From Blastochloris sulfoviridis (lineage in GTDB: Bacteria; Pseudomonadota; Alphaproteobacteria; Rhizobiales; Xanthobacteraceae), in contig NZ_VWPL01000008.1 in NCBI RefSeq assembly GCF_008630065.1, positions 82,054-146,053 on the forward strand: 64,000 bases of DNA. Direction: 5' to 3'. The notes beneath the pieces are model-generated. The model was not told the origin of the DNA, made no database searches, and saw nothing but the letters and a program-made list of their open reading frames with translations. The translations under genes were made by a program, and so were the position numbers. Positions 8,120 through 16,328 of the stretch are shown piece by piece. The stretch's first letter is position 1; each line of letters opens with the position of its first letter.

Positions 8120-10960
8120 TCACGCCGCCTTCTCCCACTCGACCGTGCATTCCTTGAGCGCGGCGATCAGGCCCTGGCGGTCGAACTTGGCGATGTGATC
8201 GTCGAAGCCGACGCTGCGGCCGCGCTCGATGGAGGCCGGCGTCGCCACCGACGACAGCGCGATCATCGGCATGTGCCGGGTGCGCGGATCGCCCTTGACC
8301 TGCTCGGCCAGCTCGAAGCCGTCCATGCCCGGCATCTCGACGTCGGCGACGACGATGTCGAAGCGCGGATCCTGCTTCAGCGTCGCCAGCGCCGCCTCGC
8401 CGTCGGTGCAGGCCACCACCTCGTAGCCCGCCGCCCGCAGCACCGGCGTCAGCATGTTGCGGAAGAACGGCGAGTCGTCGACGAACAGCAGCTTCGGCGA
8501 CGGGCCGCCGACGCGGATCGACTTGCGCGACAGCCAGTCCTCGAACGCCATCGGCAGGTAATGGCCGATGTCGATGACCTCGGTCGCCTGGCCCTTGATC
8601 ACCGCCGAGCCCAGCACGCCCGGCTGCTCGCTCGCCACCTCGATGTTGAGGCGATCCTCGACGATGTCGACGATCTCGTCGACGACGAGGCCCATCGAGC
8701 GGCCAGCCTCGGAGAACACCAGCATTGGCTGGGTTCCCTCCGAGCGCACCGTGACGTGCGGATTGACGGTGACCAGCGGCATCAGGCTGCCGCGATACTG
8801 CACCAGCCAGCGGCCGTTGGAGCGCTCGATCTTGGCGGCGTCGATCTCCTCAAGGCGGGTGACCAGCGACAGCGGCACCGCCTTGGGCTCGGGCGAGCCG
8901 GCGCGGAACACCAGGAGCGACATGGTCTGGCCGGCGGCCTGCGCGTGCGCCGCCTCGGCGTCGTCCTCCTCGGCGCGGTGCGCCTCGGTGCCGGCGCCGA
9001 ACGCCGCGGCGATGCCGTTCGGATCGATGATCATGATCACCGAGCCGTCGCCGAGGATGGTGTTGCCGGAGAACATCGAGATGTGGCGCAGCTTCGAGGA
9101 CATCGGCTTGACGACGATTTCCTCGGTGTGGAACACGCCGTCGACCACGATGCCGAAGGTCTGGTTGCCGACCTGCGTCACCACGATGAAGCCGGTCTCC
9201 TCGTCGAGCTTCTGGCCGCCGTCGATCTTCAGCAGCCGCTTCAGGTGCACGAGCGGCAGGAGCTTGTTGCGCAGGCGGAGCACCGGGGTGTCCTTGATGC
9301 GCTCGATGCGGTGCTCCGAATTGGTCTGCGCCCGCACCAGCTCGACCACCGCGAGCTGCGGGATGGCGAAGCGGTCGCCGCTGGCCTCGACGATCAGCGC
9401 CGAGACGATGGCCAGCGTCAGCGGGATCTTGATGGTGACGGTGGTGCCTTCGCCATAGACCGACTTGAGGTCGATGGTGCCGCCGATCTGGTCGATATTG
9501 GTGCGCACCACGTCCATGCCGACGCCGCGCCCCGACACCGAGGTCACCTTGGCGGCGGTGGAGAAGCCCGGCGCGAAGATGAACTTCTGGATCTGGTTTT
9601 CCGACAGCTTCTCGGCGTCGGCCTCGCTGACCAGGCCGTTGGCGATCGCCTTGGCCTTGATCTTCTCGGTGTTGAGGCCGCGTCCGTCGTCGGCGATCTC
9701 GATGATGATGTGGCCGCCCTCGTGGAAGGCCGACAGGCGGATGGTGCCGGTCTCCGACTTGCCGTTGGCGCGCCGTTCCTCCGGACCTTCGAGCCCGTGG
9801 TCCGCCGAGTTGCGCACCATGTGGGTGAGCGGATCCTTGATCAGGTCGAGCACCTGCCGGTCGAGCTCGGTCTCCGCGCCCACCGATTCCAGCTCGATCG
9901 ACTTGCCAAGCTCGTTGGCGAGGTCGCGCACGATGCGCGGCAGCTTCTGCCACGCATTGCCGATCGGCTGCATGCGCGTCTTCATGACGCCTTCCTGCAG
10001 CTCGGCGGTGACGTTGGACAGCCGCTGCAGCGGCACCTTGAATTCCGAATCCTCGTGGCGGCGGACGATCTCCAGGAGCTGGTTGCGGGTCAGCACCAGC
10101 TCCGACACCATGGTCATCAGGTGTTCGAGCGTCTCGACATTGACGCGGATCGACTGGTTCTTGACCATCGACTCCGGCGCCTTGTCGTCGTCCTCGGCCT
10201 TGGGGACAGCCTTCTTGGCGTCGGATTTCTTGGCGTCGGGTTTCTTGGCGTCGGATTTCTTGGCCTCCGCCTTCTTCGCCTCAGGCTTCTTGGCTTCCGG
10301 CGCTTTCGCCTCGGGTGCCTGTGCCTCGACCACCTCGGCCACCTCGATCTCGGCCGCTTCGAGGTCCATCGCAGCCTGGGCCGGCATGGTCGCGGGCTCC
10401 GGCTCCGGCAGCTCGACGGAGGTCTCGCGGAACGCCCGCTCCAGCTCGTCGAGCGACACCTCGCCCGGCCGCAGCGGCCGCTCCAACGTCTGCTCGGCCA
10501 GCAGTCCGGCGGCCGTCTCGTCGTCCGGCTGCTCGGGCTTGCTGTCGTCCTCCGGCGCGGTCGGCGGCGCGGCGATCTCGGCGGCGCCGTGGAGCGCCAT
10601 CTGTTCGAGCTTGCCGATCAGATCCTCGTCGGAGCCGGCGGGCTCCTCCTGCTGGCGCTCCAGCCCGTCCAGCACCAGCTTCAGCCGGTCGATGGTGGAC
10701 AGGATCAGCGTCACCGCCTCGCCGGTCACCGGCATGCCGTCCCGGAACTTGCCCATCAGGGTCTCGGCGGCGTGCGCCAAAGCCTCCAGCCGTGGCAGCC
10801 CGAGAAAGCCGCAGGTTCCCTTGATGGTGTGAACAAGGCGGAAGATATTGTCGAGGATCTTCTTGTCGTTCGGGTCCTGCTCGAACCGGACAAGCTGAAC
10901 GTCGACCGTATCCAAGCTCTCGTTGGTTTCGGTCAGGAATTCGCGAAGTAGATCGTCCAT
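8120..10960 (-). CDS. cheA: Hybrid chemotaxis histidine kinase CheA with C-terminal receiver
   Basis: A 946-residue kinase. Domains in order: Hpt with His44 (RLVHTIKGTCGFLG); a long acidic then Lys/Ala/Asp-rich linker (about 110-255) with EAKK/DAKK-type repeats; dimerisation helices; the HATPase domain (HMVRNSADHGLE, DDGRGLNTEKI, SVSGRGVGMDVV); a CheW-like domain pair; and a receiver at about 815-940 with LLFVDDSPFF and Asp in VVADVEMPGMDG. The C-terminal receiver makes it a hybrid CheA, as in several alphaproteobacteria, where it may act as a phosphate sink. The start is at 10960; an upstream in-frame ATG at 10984 is also possible. The first gene of the che operon. Confidence 0.95.
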   Translation of the reverse strand: MDDLLREFLTETNESLDTVDVQLVRFEQDPNDKKILDNIFRLVHTIKGTCGFLGLPRLEALAHAAETLMGKFRDGMPVTGEAVTLILSTIDRLKLVLDGLERQQEEPAGSDEDLIGKLEQMALHGAAEIAAPPTAPEDDSKPEQPDDETAAGLLAEQTLERPLRPGEVSLDELERAFRETSVELPEPEPATMPAQAAMDLEAAEIEVAEVVEAQAPEAKAPEAKKPEAKKAEAKKSDAKKPDAKKSDAKKAVPKAEDDDKAPESMVKNQSIRVNVETLEHLMTMVSELVLTRNQLLEIVRRHEDSEFKVPLQRLSNVTAELQEGVMKTRMQPIGNAWQKLPRIVRDLANELGKSIELESVGAETELDRQVLDLIKDPLTHMVRNSADHGLEGPEERRANGKSETGTIRLSAFHEGGHIIIEIADDGRGLNTEKIKAKAIANGLVSEADAEKLSENQIQKFIFAPGFSTAAKVTSVSGRGVGMDVVRTNIDQIGGTIDLKSVYGEGTTVTIKIPLTLAIVSALIVEASGDRFAIPQLAVVELVRAQTNSEHRIERIKDTPVLRLRNKLLPLVHLKRLLKIDGGQKLDEETGFIVVTQVGNQTFGIVVDGVFHTEEIVVKPMSSKLRHISMFSGNTILGDGSVIMIIDPNGIAAAFGAGTEAHRAEEDDAEAAHAQAAGQTMSLLVFRAGSPEPKAVPLSLVTRLEEIDAAKIERSNGRWLVQYRGSLMPLVTVNPHVTVRSEGTQPMLVFSEAGRSMGLVVDEIVDIVEDRLNIEVASEQPGVLGSAVIKGQATEVIDIGHYLPMAFEDWLSRKSIRVGGPSPKLLFVDDSPFFRNMLTPVLRAAGYEVVACTDGEAALATLKQDPRFDIVVADVEMPGMDGFELAEQVKGDPRTRHMPMIALSSVATPASIERGRSVGFDDHIAKFDRQGLIAALKECTVEWEKAA
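10195..10325. repeat. Lys/Ala-rich repeat region inside cheA
   Basis: On the coding strand, short degenerate units encode EAKK, DAKK and PDAKKSDAKK in succession, forming a flexible basic linker after the Hpt/P2 region. On the plus strand it shows as repeated TTCTTGGCGTCGGATTTC-like blocks. Confidence 0.8.
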
Positions 10961-11049
10961 GAGGGGCACGCCTCGGTCGCACATGGCGGACTGAACCGGA
11001 CGATCGCCCGGATCATTCAGGCAGTGTCGGAGACATGCGTTAAAATTGA

Positions 11050-11160
11050 CTGAAATGAATCGGCGGGAACCATTGCCCGGCCGGTAAGGTAGACAATCCG
11101 TTTACGGTCTACGTTCTCACAAACCAGGATTGTACTAAAATTGACGCTCGCGCACGCACA
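11050..11160 (-). promoter_or_regulatory. cheA upstream control region with palindrome and GANTC
   Basis: It contains GTAGACAATCCGTTTAC at 11089-11105 (13/17 match to the palindrome upstream of fliI), nested in a perfect inverted repeat GTAGAC / GTCTAC spanning 11089-11112. There is a GANTC site at 11057-11061 and an AACCATT CtrA-like half-site near 11069. GTCAATTTTA also appears twice on the minus strand across this segment. No sigma-54 type promoter was found. Confidence 0.4.
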
Positions 11161-11229
11161 GCGCGCACCCCGCCCCCCGAAACGGTTACCGGAATCGCCG
11201 CGCCGCCGCGTAACGGCGGCAGGCCGGCG

Positions 11230-11997
11230 TCAGGCGCTGGCGACGTTGAACGCCACGCCGCCCTGCTCCAGGGCCACCGTCACGCTCAGGCCGGCGGCGC
11301 GGGCGAGAAGCCCGGTATAGAAGGGCTGGATCAGGGTGCCGTCGATGTGGCCGTTGGCAGGATGGCCGGCCAGCAGTTCGCGGATGCCGGCGGGCACGCG
11401 CGGATTGGTGCCCTCGGCCACCACCCGGAACCCGTCGCCTTCGCTGCGGACCAGGATGACGCCGCCGCGCGGGATCGTGTTGCCCGCCAGCACCACCAGA
11501 TTCAGCAGAAGCTTCACCCGGTTCTTCGGCATCAGCCGCCGCGGCACGTCCCAGGTCAGCTTGGTGCGCTCGTCGTCGAGCACGCCGCGGGCGACCGTCT
11601 CGGCATCGCCGGTATCGACCTCGGCGCCGGCCGAGCCGGCGGCACCGAACGCCAGCCGGCAGAACTGCAGGCGGGCCGAGGCCTGCCGCGCGCTCTTGCG
11701 GATGAGGTTGAGGGCGAACGAGCGCATGTCCTCGTCCTGGTTGTTCTCGTCGAGAACCTCCAGGCCATTGACGATCGCCCCGACCGGGCTGATGACATCA
11801 TGGCAGACGCGGCTCGCGACCAGGGCCGCGAGATCGAGGCCATCGAGGGCGAACACCTCGGTTCTCGAAGACCCCTCGGTTCTCGAAGACCCCTCGGACC
11901 TCGAAGACCCCTCGGACCTCGAAGAAACGTCCGACATCGAAGAATCGGACGATTGAGCCTCGGACTTGAAAGCGTCGGACATCGGAGCGTTGGACAT
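11230..11997 (-). CDS. chpT: Histidine phosphotransferase ChpT (CckA-ChpT-CtrA relay)
   Basis: 255 residues. After a low-complexity N-terminus comes the ChpT hallmark LAALVASRVCHDVISPVGAI with phospho-accepting His66, then the second helix (NGLEVLDE) and a degenerate HATPase-like domain without ATP-binding G boxes. ChpT receives phosphate from CckA and passes it to CtrA and CpdR. Residues about 25-47 are four SSRSEG/SSRTEG repeats encoded by an 18-bp DNA tandem repeat; ordinary ChpT proteins start near residue 50 here. The ATG at 11997 has GGAAGG upstream, but an internal start cannot be excluded. It lies upstream of the che operon on the same strand, about 270 bases away. Confidence 0.9.
   Translation of the reverse strand: MSNAPMSDAFKSEAQSSDSSMSDVSSRSEGSSRSEGSSRTEGSSRTEVFALDGLDLAALVASRVCHDVISPVGAIVNGLEVLDENNQDEDMRSFALNLIRKSARQASARLQFCRLAFGAAGSAGAEVDTGDAETVARGVLDDERTKLTWDVPRRLMPKNRVKLLLNLVVLAGNTIPRGGVILVRSEGDGFRVVAEGTNPRVPAGIRELLAGHPANGHIDGTLIQPFYTGLLARAAGLSVTVALEQGGVAFNVASA
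11860..11949. repeat. 18-bp coding tandem repeat in chpT, four copies plus one degenerate
   Basis: Units start at 11860, 11878, 11896, 11914 and 11932. The first two are identical (GGTTCTCGAAGACCCCTC); the later ones diverge gradually. The 18-bp period keeps frame and encodes a Ser/Arg/Glu/Gly hexapeptide repeat. Confidence 0.92.
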
Positions 11998-12107
11998 GGG
12001 AGCCTTCCGGTGGCCGGGGAAAGAGCCGCGATTCGCCGATTATGCGGCACGGTTCGGATACACCGGCAAGCCCCCGTGTGCCAAGACTGACGGCATGATT
12101 GGGCAAC

Positions 12108-12920
12108 ATGATTGAATCGAACGGCGATTGCCGCGTCCGCGACCTCGACCTGCTCGCCGCCTTGGGCGCCCTCGCCGTCGAGGCGGGCCGCCGAATCGAG
12201 GCGGTGTGCGCCACCGGCATCTCGGCCCACCTGAAGGCGGACGGCAGCCCCGTCACCGAGGCCGACCGGGCCTCGGAGGCGATCCTGCTCGCCGGCCTGG
12301 ACGCGCTCTGCCCCGGCGTCCCGGTGGCCTCCGAGGAGGCCGTGGCGGCCGGGATCGTGCCGGCGGCCGCCGACCGGCTGTTCCTGGTCGATCCGCTGGA
12401 CGGCACCAAGGAATTCCTGGCCGGCAATGGCGAATACGCCGTCAACATCGCCCTGATCGAGCGCGGCCGGCCCGTCCTCGGCGTGGTGCATGCGCCGGTG
12501 GGCGGCGACACCTGGCTCGGCCTGGTCGGCGCCGGCGCCTGGCGGGCCGCCGCGGCGCCGGACGGGCTCGTGCCGCGCTCAGCCTGGCAGCCGGTCCACT
12601 GCCGGCCGCGCCCGGCGGTGCCGACCGTGGCGCTGAGCCGCACCCATCTCGACCCGGAGACCGAGCAGGCGGTGGCGGCGCTGGGGCCGACGACCCGCCT
12701 TCAGCTCGGCTCGGCGCTGAAATTCGCCGTCGTCGCCGAGGGCCGGGCCGATCTCTATCTGCGGCTGGGGATGGTTCGCGAATGGGACATCGCCGCGGGC
12801 CACGCCCTGCTCATCGCCGCCGGCGGCACGGTGACGGCGGCGGACGGCTCGCCCCTCATCTATGGCAAGGCCGCGGACGGCTTCGCCGTCACCGGCTTCC
12901 GGGCCACGGGCGCGCCGTGA
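12108..12920 (+). CDS. cysQ: 3'(2'),5'-bisphosphate nucleotidase CysQ
   Basis: A 270-residue inositol-monophosphatase-fold enzyme that hydrolyses PAP/PAPS, by-products of sulfate assimilation and sulfotransfer. Metal-binding motifs are in order: EE in PVASEEA, DPLDGTKEFL (the classic DPxDGT(K/R)EF of CysQ), and the late REWDIAAGHALLIAAGG. The ATG at 12108 is chosen; the ribosome binding site is weak. It diverges from chpT, with a GANTC site (12030-12034) in the shared 110-base spacer. No other sulfur gene is nearby. Confidence 0.93.
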   Translation: MIESNGDCRVRDLDLLAALGALAVEAGRRIEAVCATGISAHLKADGSPVTEADRASEAILLAGLDALCPGVPVASEEAVAAGIVPAAADRLFLVDPLDGTKEFLAGNGEYAVNIALIERGRPVLGVVHAPVGGDTWLGLVGAGAWRAAAAPDGLVPRSAWQPVHCRPRPAVPTVALSRTHLDPETEQAVAALGPTTRLQLGSALKFAVVAEGRADLYLRLGMVREWDIAAGHALLIAAGGTVTAADGSPLIYGKAADGFAVTGFRATGAP

Positions 12921-12953
12921 TCCGGCTTTCCGCCTGACCGGAGCGGCTTCTTT

Positions 12954-13108
12954 CTTCCCTCTCCCCTTGCGGGAGAGGGTGGCGAGGCCGAGCAGCGCGA
13001 GGCTGAGCCGGGTGAGGGGTGCATATGGCGAATGCTGGAAGATTCACCCCTCACCCGCCTCGCGATCTTTGATCGCTCGGCACCCTCTCCCGCAAGGGGA
13101 GAGGGAAG
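12954..13108. repeat. Family B palindromic repeat, copy 1
   Basis: About 155 bases. The outer arms are CCCTCTCCCCTTGCGGGAGA at the left and the complementary CCCGCAAGGGGAGAGGG at the right, with inner arms GGGTGAGGGGTG and CACCCCTCACCC. Other copies lie at 18651-18808 and 51894-52050. Confidence 0.9.
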
Positions 13109-13162
13109 AGCGGGCAGCGGTCTTCCGCCCACGATTCCAGGCCGATCGCCCGAAAGACCCTC

Positions 13163-13669
13163 TCAGCGCGACAGCGTCTTGCTGGCCTCGCTCCAGCCGG
13201 ATTCGGCGGCCCGGAACGCGTTGCCCGGATCGGTAAAGAACCGCTCGCGGCTGGCTTCGTTGCGGAACAGCAGCAGCCGGCCGGACCAGACCGCGAACAC
13301 TTCGGGATTGCCGGGCACCGCCGCCTTGCGGGCCACCGCCGACGGGTCATGGCCGCCGAACGCCGGCATGTAGTCGTCGGGCGCCTCCTGGAAGGCGGCG
13401 AGATTGCCGGCATTGACGAAGCGCCAGACGACATTCGCATGCGAAAGCTCGAACTTGGCGCTGCCCTGCCGGGCCGCGCCCTCAAGGTGGTAGGCCACCG
13501 GGTCGTAGCCCCACAGCGCCAGCCCCGAATGGCGGTCGGCCACCACCCGCTCGTTGGTGGCCGCCGCGGCCGATCCGAGCAGCGCAAAGGCGATCAGGAG
13601 CGCTGGCCACGCGGGGCGCCAGCGGCGCAGCGCCCGCCACCGCGACTGCCCAGTACACGCCATACTCAT
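13163..13669 (-). CDS. Exported YHS-domain protein
   Basis: 168 residues. A basic N-terminus and a hydrophobic segment (WPALLIAFALLGSAAAA, about residues 21-37) form a signal peptide or anchor. The rest is a YHS-type domain: LALWGYDPVAYHLEG, KFELSHANVVWRFVNAGNLAAF, YMPAFGGHDPSAVARK. YHS domains occur in metal-handling and copper-resistance proteins, but the ligand here is unknown. Starts at 13669 or six bases downstream are equally possible. It diverges from eipA. Exported YHS proteins of this length are common in Hyphomicrobiales. Confidence 0.8.
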   Translation of the reverse strand: MSMACTGQSRWRALRRWRPAWPALLIAFALLGSAAAATNERVVADRHSGLALWGYDPVAYHLEGAARQGSAKFELSHANVVWRFVNAGNLAAFQEAPDDYMPAFGGHDPSAVARKAAVPGNPEVFAVWSGRLLLFRNEASRERFFTDPGNAFRAAESGWSEASKTLSR

Positions 13670-13812
13670 GTCCAATACTTTGCCTTCGCTGTGGCGAATC
13701 GCGCCGGCTGCGGCGCAAACGGTTTTCGCCGAGGTCGCGTACCAGACCGAGTATAGGAACGGGCGGTGAGCGCCGCGTTAATCCTTCATCCCGTCCAACC
13801 GGAGCACGACTG

Positions 13813-14409
13813 ATGATCCGCCTTCGGATTCTGCTGTTCGCCCTCCTTGCGGTTCTTGCCGGCGCCCCGTTCGCTCCCGGTCAGGCGCAAGGGCACGACC
13901 AGGCCCCGCCGCCGCAAAGCCGCGTCGGCCAGTTCAAGCCCGACGAGCTGGTCCAGGCCGGCCACAGCTTCTTCGGCAGCATCTCGCGCGGGCTGGCGCT
14001 GGCGATCCAGGACGTGGTGGCCAAATGGGGCCTGCCGAACGGCTACATCCTCGGCCAGGAGGGCACCGGCGCCTTCGCGGTCGGCCTGCGCTACGGCGAG
14101 GGCACGCTCTACACCAAGAATGCCGGCGACATGCCAGTGTTCTGGCAGGGCCCCTCGCTCGGCTTCGACTTCGGCGGCGACGGCGCCCGCACCATGATGC
14201 TGGTCTACAACATGCGCCAGGTAACCGACATCTTCCAGCGCTTCCCCGGCATCGCCGGCTCCGCCTATCTGGTCGCCGGCTTCGGCATCACCGCGCTCAC
14301 CGCCGACGGCATGACGGTGGTGCCGATCCGCTCGGGCGTCGGCCTGCGGCTCGGCGCCAATGTCGGCTATCTGAAGTTCACGCAGCGGCCGACCTGGAAC
14401 CCGTTCTGA
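13813..14409 (+). CDS. eipA: Envelope integrity protein EipA (DUF1134 family)
   Basis: 198 residues with a cleavable signal peptide (MIRLRILLFALLAVLAGAPF, cleavage near AQG). The DUF1134 domain follows: HSFFGSISRGLALAIQDV, EGTGAFAVGLRYGEGTLY and GIAGSAYLVAGFGITAL. EipA of Brucella is a periplasmic small beta-barrel needed for envelope integrity and is controlled by CtrA. Here a GANTC site (13695-13699) and a GTTAATCC near 13779 lie upstream, but no full CtrA box was found. Its placement in a window with ctrA and chpT fits that link. Confidence 0.88.
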   Translation: MIRLRILLFALLAVLAGAPFAPGQAQGHDQAPPPQSRVGQFKPDELVQAGHSFFGSISRGLALAIQDVVAKWGLPNGYILGQEGTGAFAVGLRYGEGTLYTKNAGDMPVFWQGPSLGFDFGGDGARTMMLVYNMRQVTDIFQRFPGIAGSAYLVAGFGITALTADGMTVVPIRSGVGLRLGANVGYLKFTQRPTWNPF

Positions 14410-14744
14410 CCTGGGTTCCGGCACGCCGCGACCGCCTGCCCCGACCGTCTGCCGGATTCTGAAGGATCCTGCGGGATCCTGCGGGATCCTCCGGAAGCCG
14501 CAAGGGCGGCTTCCCCTTGGTCCGCCAACGCATCTTTGTGCCGCGGCGGGGTCTGCTTTCGCTGGCAGCCGCCTTGCCGCCATGGCATGAAGGCAGCGAA
14601 ACCGCTGCCCTCCGGGACGGAGCCCGGGACCGCGTTCCGGGAGCGTGTCCCGGCCGGGATTCCTCGTCTTCGGCCGGGGGCGTGCGGCGCTTCTCAAGGC
14701 CGGGAGCGGGGCGCTGAGCGCCGGCTCCCGCGGAAAGGTCGCAC
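14410..14744. other. Intergenic with short direct repeats
   Basis: 335 bases without a credible gene. GGATCCTGCG is repeated in tandem at about 14464-14490, and a partial family C-like segment (CCCGGGACCGCG ... GTCCCGGCCGGGA) runs from about 14620 to 14690. Confidence 0.5.
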
Positions 14745-15827
14745 ATGATCGAAATGATCATGTACTTCGCACTCGGCTTCCTCCTGGCCATGGCGCTCGC
14801 GCTCACCGCGATGCCGGCGGTGTGGACGCGCGCCGTCCGCCTGACCCGCCGGCGGATCGAAAGCCTCGTTCCGGTCTCGCTGGCCGAGATCCAGGCCGAC
14901 AAGGACCAGCTCCGCGCCGAGTATGCGGTGGCCATCCGGCGGGTGGAGATCGAGGCCGAGGCGCTGCGGCAGAAGACCGCCGAGCAACTGGCCGAGATCG
15001 GCCGCAAGACCGAGACGATCCTCGCCCTCAGGGCCGACCTCGCCGACAGGGACGCCGGCCTTGAGGCGCTGGGCTCGCAGGATCGGGCCTTGGCCGACCA
15101 TCTGGCCGCGGTGCAGCAGGAGCTGGCCGCCCGCACCCAGACGCTCGAACAGGTCTCCGCTTTGCTGTCGGACCGCGAGGCCTCGCTCGCCGGCCTGCAG
15201 CGCCTCGTCGACGAAACCGCGAGCCTGTCGCACGACCAGAAGGCCGAGATCGCCACGCTCACCGCCCAGGCGGCCAGCCTGCGCCAGCGCCTGGCGGCGC
15301 GGGAGCAGGAGCTGGAGCAGTTCATCGACGAGCGCGGCCGCGCCGCGCGCATGGCCGTCCGCCTCGCCGATCTCGAAAACCGGCTGGCCAGCTACGTCCG
15401 CGAGCGCGACATGCTGCTGAAGCGCATCGCCGTGCTCGAAGGCGAGATCGAGCGCGGCCCTGCCGCGCTGACCGCCGCCATGGCCACCCTCAAGGCCGAC
15501 AATGGCGCGCTGGAGGGCACCCTCGCCCAGGCCCGCGAGGAAATCGCCCGGCTGCGGCACGACCTCGCAGAGGCCAGGCGGCAGGCCGAAGGCACCGGCG
15601 CGGCCGAGCGCAGCGAGAACGCGCTGCTGCGCGAGCGCATCAGCGACGTCGCCGCCGAGATCGCCCGCCTCACCGCCCAGATCGAGGGCCCCAGCTCGCC
15701 GATCCCGGCGCTGATCGCCGAGCCCGCGCGGCTGAATGGCGCAGCCCCGGCCCCGGACGCGCCCGCGGCCCCCGCCTCGCTCGCCGAGCGCATCCGCACC
15801 CTTCAGGCGCGCACCGCCAACCCCTGA
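14745..15827 (+). CDS. Membrane-anchored long coiled-coil protein, unknown function
   Basis: 360 residues. An N-terminal membrane segment (MIMYFALGFLLAMALALTAM) is followed by about 280 residues of nearly uninterrupted heptad-like Leu/Ala/Glu/Arg sequence, then a Pro/Ala-rich tail with a last amphipathic helix (SLAERIRTLQART). It resembles coiled-coil membrane proteins common in Hyphomicrobiales, but I cannot name a function. Topology is N-anchored with the coil in the cytoplasm, judging from the flanking Arg cluster (RAVRLTRRR). Roles in envelope scaffolding or cell shape are guesses. Confidence 0.75.
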   Translation: MIEMIMYFALGFLLAMALALTAMPAVWTRAVRLTRRRIESLVPVSLAEIQADKDQLRAEYAVAIRRVEIEAEALRQKTAEQLAEIGRKTETILALRADLADRDAGLEALGSQDRALADHLAAVQQELAARTQTLEQVSALLSDREASLAGLQRLVDETASLSHDQKAEIATLTAQAASLRQRLAAREQELEQFIDERGRAARMAVRLADLENRLASYVRERDMLLKRIAVLEGEIERGPAALTAAMATLKADNGALEGTLAQAREEIARLRHDLAEARRQAEGTGAAERSENALLRERISDVAAEIARLTAQIEGPSSPIPALIAEPARLNGAAPAPDAPAAPASLAERIRTLQARTANP

Positions 15828-15873
15828 CGCTCAGGCCCCGCACGCCCGCGGCCGGTTCAGACCGAAGACCGCA

Positions 15874-16206
15874 TCACGGCGCCCGGCTGCGGACGAAGGC
15901 CAGGAGCTCGGCGATCTCCTTGCGGGTGAGGTCGAGCGTCGGCATCGGCGGGTGCGGCGAGGTGATGGCGGCGGCGAAGCTCGCCTCCGTCCAGGGCTTG
16001 GCCCCGATCGAGCGGAAGGTCGGCACCCCGTCATTGCCCTGCAACTGCTGGGCATCGACCAGATGGCAGCCCGAGCACCAGCGCTCGGCCAGCACCCGGC
16101 CGGCCGCCGCATCGGCGCTCTCGGCCGCCGCCGGCTGCCCCCCGACCCCCAGCGCAAGCCACGCGATCGAAAGTCCGAGGGCGATGCCGGTTCCAGAAAG
16201 CCGCAT
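15874..16206 (-). CDS. Small periplasmic monoheme cytochrome c
   Basis: 110 residues with a signal peptide (GIALGLSIAWLALGVGG, cleavage near AAAES). One heme-binding motif CSGCH has Cys44, Cys47 and His48, and Met88 in HPPMPTLDL is a plausible sixth ligand. The closing helix is LTRKEIAELLAFVRSR, a cytochrome c class I fold. It lies immediately downstream of paaK on the same strand (122-base gap). Partner enzymes are not identifiable from the sequence. Confidence 0.9.
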   Translation of the reverse strand: MRLSGTGIALGLSIAWLALGVGGQPAAAESADAAAGRVLAERWCSGCHLVDAQQLQGNDGVPTFRSIGAKPWTEASFAAAITSPHPPMPTLDLTRKEIAELLAFVRSRAP

Positions 16207-16328
16207 GATGCACCTGCTTCGGTTGTGTCGATGGCGCAAGGCCTGACCGGGAGCAGTGTTGCAGAGCGCGCCGATGCCGGCCATCGGAAATTTCGCCCCG
16301 CCCCGGCCGCGCCCTGCACCGCGCCCGT

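Noticed and set aside
8090..10951. 953-codon open frame on the plus strand opposite cheA
   Set aside because: High GC content at third positions suppresses stop codons. The His/Asp/Leu-rich product has no recognisable domain and is exactly antisense to cheA.
11860..11949. Possible CRISPR-like repeat
   Set aside because: In-frame 18-bp coding repeat inside chpT with no unique spacers.
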